Assembly: GCA_017795105.1 (NCBI GenBank)
Contig: CP051247.1
Coordinates: 1,798,001 to 1,862,000, forward strand
Reading direction: 5' to 3'
Origin: Planctomycetaceae bacterium
GTDB taxonomy: Bacteria > Planctomycetota > Planctomycetia > Planctomycetales > Planctomycetaceae
Length of the DNA stretch: 64,000 nt
This document shows positions 55,511-63,044 of the stretch, one piece after another (the first letter of the stretch is position 1; every line of letters starts with the position of its first letter). Below the pieces are notes generated by a model, which was not told where the DNA came from, made no database searches, and saw nothing but the letters and a program-made list of their open reading frames with translations. A program made the translations under genes and the position numbers.

Positions 55511-56847
55511 TTCATCGTCCTCCCCAGCCATCGATCGAACCATGCGAACGTCATTCGCCGCGCGACACCTGGAAACGCGTGGCCGCCCGGAAAGGAGAAC
55601 CAACTGAACGCGTCTCCGGCTCCAAGACTGTCGAGTTTCGAGACCACGGTCTCTTCGCTCTGACCGTAGTTGGATTCGTAATATTCGAGTGTTTCCGCAT
55701 ACCCGAGTCGTTGCTGCCGGGCCTTCAGCACGTTCGGCAGACCCTTCTCGTCCTTCCAGTTGACGTAGATCGGCAGTGCTTCGAGTGCTTTGGGAAAGAT
55801 CTTGTGACGCGAGAATTCGTGTTCGGTTGAGATAATCAGCAGCGCTCGCGGGGCGACCATGGCCATCAGGCTGTCGAAGTCGACGGGGATCTCTTTCGTC
55901 GGGTCATCGATGTATGGCCGAAACTTCTTGATGTAGATGTAGGGGCCACTGTTTGTCGGTTTGAATCCGAACCGCTTTTCCAGACGTGTGCTGCTGGTCG
56001 GCTCATCGATTCCCTTTTGCCAGGGACGCCAGTTGTTTCCCGGGGGCAGACGAGACCAGGCATCAGCATGACGCCACCAGTCCAGCACGCCGCCGTTACT
56101 GACTGTCGCGGTGATACGCTCATCAAACGCAGCCGCGAAGAGGGCGGTATGCCCCCCCAGCGACCAGCCGGTGCAGCCGATCTGATTCTTGTCGACGAAG
56201 TCGAGTGTCATAAGAAAGTCGACACTTCTCATTATGTCCCAGGTGTTCTTGCCGACAATCGACCACTCGGGATGCTTCTGATAGAAGGCGCGGGTGTCCA
56301 TCACTCGATGCTCTGGGGCGATTCGTTCTCCGTCCGTCAACAGGTCGATGGAGAGAGTGATGAAGCCATGCTGAGCTAACGTTCGACCGTAATCGGCTCC
56401 GATCTCGGGATCGCGCGGCGGATCGACGGGGCGGCGTCCCGACAGGCCGATGACCTGATCCTTGCCTGAACCCCAGGTTGTACTATGCACGCAAATGATG
56501 GCAGGTGTTGGCTTCTCGCGAGCCGCATCGGGCACCAGCAGCCAGGCCGTCACACGATCATCCGGCTCTGCCTGAAACGTGACGTGATACCGAGTGATCC
56601 CGTTGCTGTGGTCCACTTCTTTCATCTGCGGTTTGAGTTCGGGAACCTCCTGCGGAAAGTCCCCCAGCAGATCGAGCCACCGCCGCTTGATCTCTTCCCG
56701 TCGCTCGGGCCACGGCTGGTCCGGGATTATTTTCGACAGTGAAGTGATCCGGCTGATCTCGTCGCCCAACGACACATTCGTCAGGCTTAGAAGTGCACTG
56801 ACAAGAAGAATGAGGAACGAGTCACGGGGCGAGCGAAAACGTACCAT
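55507..56847 (-). CDS. secreted alpha/beta hydrolase (acetyl xylan esterase/DLH-like)
   Basis: 446 aa from ATG 56847, with GAGGA eight bases upstream; longer starts exist. Signal peptide SFLILLVSALLSLTNVSLG. VTAWLLVPDAAREKPTPAII followed by CVHSTTWGSGKD is the oxyanion part. QIGCTGWSLGGHTALFAAAF has the nucleophile Ser in GWSLGG. ALLIISTEHEFSRH gives an acid and FSFPGGHAFPG the His. It fits the planctomycete 'acetylxylan esterase/dienelactone hydrolase-like' group. It forms a two-gene operon with the beta-propeller protein, so both probably act on the same glycan. Confidence 0.88.
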   Translation of the reverse strand: MVRFRSPRDSFLILLVSALLSLTNVSLGDEISRITSLSKIIPDQPWPERREEIKRRWLDLLGDFPQEVPELKPQMKEVDHSNGITRYHVTFQAEPDDRVTAWLLVPDAAREKPTPAIICVHSTTWGSGKDQVIGLSGRRPVDPPRDPEIGADYGRTLAQHGFITLSIDLLTDGERIAPEHRVMDTRAFYQKHPEWSIVGKNTWDIMRSVDFLMTLDFVDKNQIGCTGWSLGGHTALFAAAFDERITATVSNGGVLDWWRHADAWSRLPPGNNWRPWQKGIDEPTSSTRLEKRFGFKPTNSGPYIYIKKFRPYIDDPTKEIPVDFDSLMAMVAPRALLIISTEHEFSRHKIFPKALEALPIYVNWKDEKGLPNVLKARQQRLGYAETLEYYESNYGQSEETVVSKLDSLGAGDAFSWFSFPGGHAFPGVARRMTFAWFDRWLGRTMK

Positions 56848-56997
56848 ATCCTGCATCCTCGCGGCGAATGGGCAACGGGTGAACGGAAGGTTCATTGTTC
56901 CAAAAGCAGCCCGTTAATGCACGCGCCCGCGAGAGATTCGCTCGTGCTGCTGACAGTTGAGCACGACGTTAGATCGGAGGGGACTTCCAGCGGCCAC

Positions 56998-57456
56998 TCA
57001 GGAAGCGGAGCGTTGCAGAATCTCGTCCACCTGCTCGAGGACTTCCTCGTTCGCCGGATAATCGAGGTGCACCGTATCAGGCAGCGGAGCCGGGGCGATG
57101 GTCCAGTTTCCGTCCGCGTCCCGTGTCAGCGGGAGCACTCGAGATTCTCCGGTCGTCCAATGGTCGCCAGAGCGGCGGACGGACAGAGTCGATTCGGGCT
57201 GCAGATCGCCATCGGCTCGCCCTTTCAGGACTGACGACACTTTGATTTTGCCCGTCGGTTCCACGATCTCGGCAACGACGACAGCATCGGCCAGGAGCAG
57301 TTGTTCGCGATTGACCGTAACCGGATTGGCGGTCCAGAGAGAGAGTCCGGCCAGGATCATCAGCCAGACGATGCCGATTCCCAAAGCAAGATAAAAGCGG
57401 GGATCCCGGCGACGTGTTTCGGCAGGAACGGCATCGGCTTCCTGAGCTGGCGGCAT
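56998..57456 (-). CDS. hypothetical single-pass membrane protein
   Basis: 152 aa. The hydrophilic N-terminus (MPPAQEADAVPAETRRRDPR) is followed by one TM helix (FYLALGIGIVWLMILAGLSLW), then an extracytoplasmic beta-rich domain (LLLADAVVVAEIVEPTGKIK, VLKGRADGDLQPESTLSVRR) and a helical end. No family recognised. The ribosome-binding site is weak. It lies between other planctomycete-specific genes on the same strand. Confidence 0.65.
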   Translation of the reverse strand: MPPAQEADAVPAETRRRDPRFYLALGIGIVWLMILAGLSLWTANPVTVNREQLLLADAVVVAEIVEPTGKIKVSSVLKGRADGDLQPESTLSVRRSGDHWTTGESRVLPLTRDADGNWTIAPAPLPDTVHLDYPANEEVLEQVDEILQRSAS

Positions 57457-57639
57457 GGGCCCGGTTCTTTCGGAATCGCCCCGGAGAAATCAGCAGCGGT
57501 TTCCGACAACGAACGGGAAAGCCGCGAACACGACAGTTTGGAACAGTTTACTTCTCTGTGTAGCCGATCCGTCCGCATTGGTCGCCGCGTCTCAGGCGAG
57601 AACTCGATCCCATGCGGACAGACGGTAGAGCGATCCGCT

Positions 57640-58047
57640 CTACCGGTCGACCTTGAAGGCTTCGCGAAGATCGATGACGTAGTTGTCGTCGAAGGCTTCT
57701 TCGAACTCGTAAACGTGTACGAAGTCGCTCAGGCTGTCGCGTTCGGTCTTCTTCATCTCGCCTCGTTCAACGAGCTCGAAGACGATGCGGCCGAAGTCTT
57801 CGGTCGACTTGACGCCCCAGGAACGGAACACCATCTGGGAGAGCAGTCCGAACCGCTCCAGAGCGAGCAGACGGACCCCTTCCAGGAGTTCGCGGCCGGA
57901 GATGTGAGCAGAGTCTTCAGACATCTCGTCGACCACGTGGCCCCGATTGAGCATCTCCTGCGTGTAGCGCAGAGAGTCGAAAACAAACTCGTATGCATTG
58001 CGATGATACGGCTTACGTGTTTTCACTGCGGGATCCATCGTCGCCAT
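57640..58047 (-). CDS. Minf_1886 family protein (Verrucomicrobia/Planctomycetes-type)
   Basis: 135 aa; AGGAT precedes the ATG. KPYHRNAYEFVFDSLRYTQE followed later by HISGRELLEGVRLLALERFG, LLSQMVFRSWGVKSTEDFGR, IVFELVERGEM and FEEAFDDNYVIDL matches the short conserved family described from Planctomycetes and Verrucomicrobia (Minf_1886/TIGR04138). Cytosolic and helical; function unknown. Confidence 0.85.
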   Translation of the reverse strand: MATMDPAVKTRKPYHRNAYEFVFDSLRYTQEMLNRGHVVDEMSEDSAHISGRELLEGVRLLALERFGLLSQMVFRSWGVKSTEDFGRIVFELVERGEMKKTERDSLSDFVHVYEFEEAFDDNYVIDLREAFKVDR

Positions 58048-58196
58048 GAATTATCCTGAACTCAGTTCGCTTCGCGTCATGATAAGTACTGAAGAAAAAC
58101 GCCCCCGTATTGTGGCGATTATGCCTTCAGAAATCCAGAAGCAATCCGGTCCGTTGCCTAAACTTTTCCCAGCCGAACGCATTAATCCAGCCTGTT

Positions 58197-59102
58197 TCAG
58201 CGTTTCACAGGCATGTCGGTTCCCGGCTCTGCAGCCGTCGCCGTCAGTTCTTTATAGCCACGAAGACTCGGCTCAAAAGGGTTCCCTTTCCACAACTGAC
58301 GTACCAGGCTCTGTTCTGCATTTCGCACAACATCCTGGAACACATAAACCGTCTCCGCATTCCCACCCGGGTGGGTCAGCTTGATTGCGGTTGGCAGATA
58401 GGACTTGGCATTGAGCATCACTTCGGCTTCCTGCCAGTTGGCGGCATCCTGCTGCCAGAGCGGCTTGACGCGGAGATGAATAATGCCCTGATTGATATCG
58501 TGCTTGCCGCCGGTCTCAGCCGTGTGCAGCATCACGTGATATCGCATCAGCACCTTCTCTTTGGAGATGCCGAACAGAAACGGCAGCGGACCGTCGACAA
58601 TGTTCTTGCCGCGACTGTCGACCGGAATCGGCAACCGCTGATATTCCTTGCGATCTTCGTCGATGGCATAAACCTGCGTCCCATCGCAGATCCAGCGTTC
58701 CGGCTTGTCGGCTTCAATCGTGTATTCCTTGCCGGCCCGAACTCGTTTCTGCCCCTTCTGGAAATTGGACGGAGAAGCCAGATCGAGTCGCCCCTTATCG
58801 GGAGCTTCGTAGTAGAACTCGCCGGCGGCCCATTTCTCGACGAAGAAAACATGATCGTAGATGTAGCGGATATGCTTGCCCTCGAGCCGCTGCGTCACGT
58901 CGCCCGCTTTCTCCCAGTTATCCAGGATGTAGTTGAGTTCGGGACTCAGCTGAGGACCTTCCGGAGCGGGCGTCTGAACCTGAGCCTGGCCGGGAGCAGC
59001 TCCCTGCTGAGCATGAGCGGTCGCAGACCATGCGCCGGCAGACAGCGTGAGACAACAGAGCAGCGCAGAAGGTAAAGTCACGGGGAAGCGACTGAATTTC
59101 AT
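58197..59102 (-). CDS. TIGR03009 family lipoprotein-carrier-like secreted protein
   Basis: 301 aa; AAGGATG precedes the ATG. Signal peptide (LPSALLCCLTLSAGAWSATAHA), a Gln/Pro/Ala-rich linker, and then the TIGR03009 domain: NYILDNWEKAGDVTQRLEGK, DHVFFVEKWAAGEFYYEAPD, GRLDLASPSNFQKGQKR, ERWICDGTQVYAIDEDRKEY, PLPFLFGISKEKVLMRYHVM and EVMLNAKSYLPTAIKLTHPG. The concave beta-sheet pattern resembles LolA/LppX-type lipoprotein carriers. It is specific to planctomycetes; its cargo is unknown. It is downstream of the retron RT on the same strand, after 274 bp. Confidence 0.88.
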   Translation of the reverse strand: MKFSRFPVTLPSALLCCLTLSAGAWSATAHAQQGAAPGQAQVQTPAPEGPQLSPELNYILDNWEKAGDVTQRLEGKHIRYIYDHVFFVEKWAAGEFYYEAPDKGRLDLASPSNFQKGQKRVRAGKEYTIEADKPERWICDGTQVYAIDEDRKEYQRLPIPVDSRGKNIVDGPLPFLFGISKEKVLMRYHVMLHTAETGGKHDINQGIIHLRVKPLWQQDAANWQEAEVMLNAKSYLPTAIKLTHPGGNAETVYVFQDVVRNAEQSLVRQLWKGNPFEPSLRGYKELTATAAEPGTDMPVKR

Positions 59103-59376
59103 GAGACGACATCCTTGTCGATCGATATTGTCGTAGCTTCGGAAGGACAGGTACGACCGCTACAGCGACTGAGTTTCCAGAATTGCTGCGAGAGCAACTG
59201 ACGCAGAGCCGCGAAATGTACCACTAATCACCATTTGCGAAAAGAGCGGTTTTCGCCCTGAAAACAGGCTCTTTGAATGGAAAAATTCACAATTCATGAA
59301 CATCGTCTGGCCCGGTTCAACTTCCAACGCCGAGGGCGCAGCGAAGTGCGGCGAGCCCCACGCTGCGGACGCCACG

Positions 59377-60711
59377 TTAGGACCAGTGAATCGCCTCGTA
59401 GAGGCTGAGCAGTTTGTTGCCCCGGTGTTCGTTAAGCTGCTGAACGTAGGCAATACGTCCTCGAAGATGGGCCCGAAAGTTCGGGTGCTGGTCGCGGTTC
59501 TGGGATTCCGGTCCGTGTTGCACGCAGTTGTGTAGAATCGCCTTGAGGCGATCGAATTCTTTCCGCGGGATGTTCGTCTTGTCGTTGACAACGACACCGG
59601 TCACTTTCTGTTGACTCATCCGCCGGCGAACCTGCTTCTTCTTGCCGTTCAGAACGAAGCGCTCCTGGCGAACGATCTGATGGGCCAGCGGAATAAAGAG
59701 CCGCAACGAACGCAGGAAGGACTCATCGCCTGAAATGGTCAGGTCATCGCCGTACCGCGTGTAAGTCGCACCAAACGATTTCGCCAGCCCGGACAGTCGA
59801 ACATCGAGCGAAAAGGCCACCAGATTGGCCAGACAGGGAGACGTCGGTGCTCCCTGCGGCAGGTGTCGCGGCAGGAACAGTCTTAATAACTTGGGCTGCT
59901 GCCCAGGAAAATCGAGATTCGCCGGGATGGCCGAGGTGCTCAGTTTCGCCAGCCAGATCGCCACTTCCCGGGAGTATCCGAAGCTGCGATAGATGGCGAC
60001 AACTCGCGAATAACGGACCCGAGTGTAGAAATTGTCGAGGTCAAACTTCACCACCACAGTCTGACCGACGTGAGGTTCGGCATTGGTGACGACGGACCGG
60101 CCGGCACAGAATCCATGAGCGGCTTCGTGAGTCGGTACGCGATCGAGAATCTCGTCGAGAATCTGCTCCTGCACCTGCCGCATCAATGGCAGCGGCGCTT
60201 CGATGAGTCGGTACCCCCCGCTCCGTTTCTTTCGCCATTCGTAGCGGTAATGGGCCTTCTTTTGGTCGACCGGTCGTTTGCCGTCGGTGAAACGATCAGT
60301 CAGCCAGGCCAGCTGCCCAAGGGGGAGATTGAACCATTCGGCCAACTGCGTCGGCGTTTCGAAGTAAGGAAGGTCCCAGCGATCGAGCCGCTCGCGATTC
60401 GTATCGCGGGACAGGTCGAGATAGTTTCCTTCGGAAACCACGTACGGAAATGCCAGAGGGTACTGCTTGCTGCCGACCGTGGAGGCAGAAGAGCGATCCG
60501 GGCGGGTTCGTTCGCGACGCAACGGCTGCAGAATCGGCCAGGTCTGCTCTTCTTTCGGCTTCTTTCGCGGCCGTTCGGCTACGGCAACCGAAGCCTCAGA
60601 GGACGGAAATCGCTCCTCATTCCGAGGGACAGCGGCTTCGACCACACGTTTTTTCGAGGAAACTGCAGACGAACCAAACAGCAGGCGTTTCAGCAGTTCA
60701 AGCAGAAGCAT
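59377..60711 (-). CDS. retron-type reverse transcriptase
   Basis: 444 aa. Template-primed RT that would make msDNA from the RNA at 60870-61043. Residues 1-100 are a Lys/Arg/Glu-rich extension without a recognised fold, longer than in the shortest retron RTs. RT blocks: YRYEWRKKRSGGYRLIEAPL (RT1), NAEPH at 210-214 (the retron NAxxH motif), VVVKFDLDNFYTRVRYSRV at 220-238 (first catalytic Asp), LPQGAPTSPCLANLVAF at 284-300, YTRYGDDLTISGDE at 317-330 (YGDD box), and VTG at 370-372 in the X/thumb region (VTGVVVNDKTNIPRKEFDRL). NAxxH plus VTG is the accepted signature that separates retron RTs from group II intron and DGR RTs. No fused effector domain is seen. The start at 60711 has only a weak ribosome-binding site. 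Confidence 0.93.
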   Translation of the reverse strand: MLLLELLKRLLFGSSAVSSKKRVVEAAVPRNEERFPSSEASVAVAERPRKKPKEEQTWPILQPLRRERTRPDRSSASTVGSKQYPLAFPYVVSEGNYLDLSRDTNRERLDRWDLPYFETPTQLAEWFNLPLGQLAWLTDRFTDGKRPVDQKKAHYRYEWRKKRSGGYRLIEAPLPLMRQVQEQILDEILDRVPTHEAAHGFCAGRSVVTNAEPHVGQTVVVKFDLDNFYTRVRYSRVVAIYRSFGYSREVAIWLAKLSTSAIPANLDFPGQQPKLLRLFLPRHLPQGAPTSPCLANLVAFSLDVRLSGLAKSFGATYTRYGDDLTISGDESFLRSLRLFIPLAHQIVRQERFVLNGKKKQVRRRMSQQKVTGVVVNDKTNIPRKEFDRLKAILHNCVQHGPESQNRDQHPNFRAHLRGRIAYVQQLNEHRGNKLLSLYEAIHWS

Positions 60712-60869
60712 GTGGGTCGATCATCGCTGGATGGGGAGCAACAGAAGAAAGGATGCGAAGCAGAACAGTTCCCGAAGACGGCGGAATCGTGCGAGAGATC
60801 GCGTTGTTTCAGACAATCAGAAATTTGGACAGTGCATGCCAGAAATCAAGGAGCGCATGTTAGAAAAAA

Positions 60870-61043
60870 GATCACAGTACGGCTCGTATAACCGATCCTG
60901 TCGCGAATGAAAACGGGTGGCTTGAAAGCCCAAGCCGCCTTTTCATTCCAATCGTAAAGTCAACAATCAATCGACCATGGGGTATCCCCACAGCGCCTGC
61001 AGTTGCCTGCAAGCCGAGCTTATGCGATCGCCGTACCGTGATC
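60870..61043 (-). ncRNA. candidate retron msr-msd RNA
   Basis: 174 nt on the RT strand. a1 is GATCACGGTACGGC (61043-61030) and a2 is GCCGTACTGTGATC (60883-60870). They pair over 14 bp with one G.U. After a1 comes GATCGCATAAGCTCG, where AGC supplies the candidate branching G (opposite plus-strand C61019). Two msr-like hairpins follow: GCTTGCAG-GCAA-CTGCAGGC (61014-60995, GNRA loop) and TGGGG-ATA-CCCCA (60990-60978). The msd-like hairpin (60948-60905) has stems GAATGAAAA/TTTTCATTC and GGCGGCTTG/CAAGCCACC-type pairing with a 2-nt bulge. A T6 run follows a2 (60869-60864). Order, size and strand are those of retron RNAs. Found by eye, not by covariance search. Confidence 0.8.
60905..60948 (-). other. 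msd-like long hairpin inside the candidate retron RNA
   Basis: A 9-bp outer stem (GAATGAAAA with TTTTCATTC), a 2-nt bulge and a 9-bp inner stem including one G.U pair, closed by a six-base loop. It is the longest hairpin of the region and the part expected to be copied into msDNA. Confidence 0.7.
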
Positions 61044-61125
61044 TGCCTGCATTCTAATGGGTTCCACTAAGGAACCGTCAACACAAGTTGCCTAACCGGC
61101 TGCAAAAAAATGCGTTGACCACCCA

Positions 61126-61572
61126 TTACCTCGACATCAGCTCAGAGGGATCCAACACCGTTATCTCTGAAAATCGGCGAAAGTCCTGGCCGTTGAAGGT
61201 CAACAGGGAAGTGATTCCGTGCCGAAGCATCGCGGCGACCAGTCGGGCATCATGAGCGTTCTTTCCGCGGACGGTATTGTGCAGAACAAGATCCTTCCAA
61301 TACTCGAAAACAGACCGCTCATCCCGATAGAAACGAAAGAGCGATAGAAGTTGATCGAGATCACGGGCCGCCCGAGCCGGTACCATGCCAAGGCCATTTT
61401 GCTCAACAGGCCTCGTAGCGACGACATAATATTCATAAAGGCACTGCGGCATGAGGGCGAGATCGTGGTCATCCCCTCTCAATATTTCCAACACTCGGAG
61501 AGCCGTTTCGTGGTGAGGGCTGTCAGGCTGTGCGGTTCTGAGCAGCACGTTTGAGTCGACGAGGATTACCAT
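61126..61572 (-). CDS. PIN-domain ribonuclease toxin (VapC-like)
   Basis: 148 aa. VILVDSNVLLRTAQPDSPHH has the first catalytic Asp (Asp6). LALMPQCLYEYYVVATRP has the conserved Glu, and NTVRGKNAHDARLVAAMLRH the central Asp pair. ITSLLTFNGQDFRRF has the last Asp. All four acidic positions of a PIN RNase are kept. Its ATG overlaps the stop of the antitoxin-like gene by one base (TGATG), the usual toxin-antitoxin coupling. It lies directly upstream of the retron RNA on the same strand. Confidence 0.88.
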   Translation of the reverse strand: MVILVDSNVLLRTAQPDSPHHETALRVLEILRGDDHDLALMPQCLYEYYVVATRPVEQNGLGMVPARAARDLDQLLSLFRFYRDERSVFEYWKDLVLHNTVRGKNAHDARLVAAMLRHGITSLLTFNGQDFRRFSEITVLDPSELMSR

Positions 61573-61847
61573 CAGTCGTAGATACTCTCGCGCGAGTCAT
61601 CCACCCACCTTCCCGTGGGCGGATGGGACGCCACGAATTCCGCGAGGTGTTTTTTCCAGCTATCGAGGCTGACGTTATCTCGGACGGTTGAGTCGTTCCG
61701 CTCTTCTGCGAATGCAGGTAAGCTTCCAACCGGAGCTGCAGAATCCAGTGTCTTGGATTTCAACCATTCTTCCACGGTCAGCCCAGCCCGTTCCGCCTGA
61801 AGCTTCCAGAACGCGAACGTTTGATCATCAACAGTCACGGTTACCAT
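61572..61847 (-). CDS. VapB-like antitoxin
   Basis: 91 aa with a strong AAGGAG site before the ATG. The N-terminus VTVTVDDQTFAFWKLQAERA followed by GLTVEEWLKSK has the beta-strand plus helix-turn-helix spacing of ribbon-helix-helix antitoxins. The remainder is acidic and ends in FVASHPPTGRWVDDSRESIY, a probable toxin-wrapping tail. Position before, and one-base overlap with, a PIN toxin supports the call. The operon is probably autoregulated from the 61848-62104 gap, but no operator could be fixed. Confidence 0.78.
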   Translation of the reverse strand: MVTVTVDDQTFAFWKLQAERAGLTVEEWLKSKTLDSAAPVGSLPAFAEERNDSTVRDNVSLDSWKKHLAEFVASHPPTGRWVDDSRESIYD

Positions 61848-62104
61848 CGAATTCTCCTTGCTAAAAAGCTTATCCAGCGAGGGGATGACAAGTCAAAGAG
61901 CAAGTTCGTTTCATTTGAGTTCTCCGATATCTTGCCCCTTGTGATCCGAACCTCACGATGCGAGGCGTCCCTCAGCTGCCATTCCCGGCCAATTCAGCGA
62001 AAGCGTCGTCCGGAACCCTACCGTTTTTGCCCCTTGCCGCGTATGATTCTTGAGTAAATCATTGGCCACATATCCGCTCCGTACCTTGATTTACAGTTGC
62101 CTAT

Positions 62105-63040
62105 ATGACCGAGGCTCTTCGCCAGACAAAAACGCACCTGCAGGACCTGCTGACCCAATTCGGGATCAATCCTCGCACGGACCTCGGTCAGAATTATCTG
62201 ATCGATCTCAACATCATCGAGTTCATCGTTCGCGAGGCCATGATTGGCCCGAAGGATGTCATTCTCGAAGTCGGCACCGGTACGGGGGGAATGACCGCCT
62301 TCATGACCGAGCACGCCGCTCATGTCATTTCCGTCGAACTCGATCGGAACATGCATGCCCTGGCGTCGGCCCAGCTTGGCGATCGCCCCAACCTGACACT
62401 CATGCGGCAGGACGCGCTGCACAATAAAAACCGGTTTGCCCCGGAAGTGCTGGCTGAAGTCGAAAAGCAGCTCGCGGTTGATCCGTCCCGCCGGCTCAAG
62501 CTCGTGGCCAACCTGCCCTACAACATCGCCACGCCGGTCGTGTCCAATCTGGTCGCCACCGATATTCCGTGGGATCGCATGGTCGTCACCATTCAACTCG
62601 AACTCGGCCTGAGAATGCAGGCCCGGCCGAAAAAGAGTACCTACGGGGCATTGTCCGTCTGGCTGCAGTCGCAGTGCTACGTGAAGCTGCTGAATCGACT
62701 GCCGCCGACCGTGTTCTGGCCCCGACCGAAAGTGAACTCCGCGGTCGTGAAGCTGGTCCCGAATCCCAAGGGGCGGGCCATGATTGCCGATCGGCCGTTT
62801 CTGCAGGACTTCCTGCGGCGGCTGTTCCATCAGCGACGCAAAATGCTGCGAAGTGTCCTGGTCGGCATGTACCGCAAGCAGATCGACAAACAGGTCATCG
62901 ACGACATCATGGCCGACATGCAGCTGGGTGAGAAAACACGAGCCGAAGAACTGCCGCCGCGAACCCTCGTCGATCTCAGCAACCGCATTTATCACCGCAT
63001 CAACGAATCTGAAACCGCAAGCGAAACAAGCGAAGAGTAA
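62105..63040 (+). CDS. rsmA: 16S rRNA dimethyladenosine transferase
   Basis: 311 aa. Dimethylates two adjacent adenines at the 3' end of 16S rRNA (KsgA). FGINPRTDLGQNYLIDLNII is the family start (DLGQNYL), VILEVGTGTGGMTAFMTEHA the SAM-binding motif I, HVISVELDRNMHALA motif II, and LVANLPYNIATPVVSNLVAT the NLPYN catalytic motif IV. A C-terminal helical domain (about 220-311) contains FLRRLFHQRRKMLRSVLVGM. Full length. guaB follows after four bases, so the two are co-transcribed. Confidence 0.94.
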   Translation: MTEALRQTKTHLQDLLTQFGINPRTDLGQNYLIDLNIIEFIVREAMIGPKDVILEVGTGTGGMTAFMTEHAAHVISVELDRNMHALASAQLGDRPNLTLMRQDALHNKNRFAPEVLAEVEKQLAVDPSRRLKLVANLPYNIATPVVSNLVATDIPWDRMVVTIQLELGLRMQARPKKSTYGALSVWLQSQCYVKLLNRLPPTVFWPRPKVNSAVVKLVPNPKGRAMIADRPFLQDFLRRLFHQRRKMLRSVLVGMYRKQIDKQVIDDIMADMQLGEKTRAEELPPRTLVDLSNRIYHRINESETASETSEE

Positions 63041-63044
63041 TCCT

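Larger units (their letters stand above)
60712..61125 (-). other. 414-bp RT leader region
   Basis: Minus-strand leader between the vapC-like stop and the RT start. It holds the candidate msr-msd RNA (61043-60870), a T7 run right after vapC (61112-61106) and a small hairpin GGTTCC-TTAGT-GGAACC (61076-61060). About 150 nt without clear structure lie between the RNA and the RT start. No gene is seen. Confidence 0.7.

Noticed and set aside
59160..59597. 145-codon minus-strand frame overlapping the RT 3' end
   Set aside because: It overlaps the RT in another frame and has no family features.
59377..60711. Group II intron or diversity-generating RT
   Set aside because: No maturase or HNH domain, no intron RNA domains, and no template/variable repeat pair near the gene were seen. 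The NAxxH and VTG motifs point to a retron.
60905..60948. Long hairpin as a simple terminator of the VapBC operon
   Set aside because: It lies 180 nt beyond the vapC stop and inside the a1/a2 arms, and the following T run is short and interrupted. The retron reading explains the whole region better, though the hairpin could also slow transcription.
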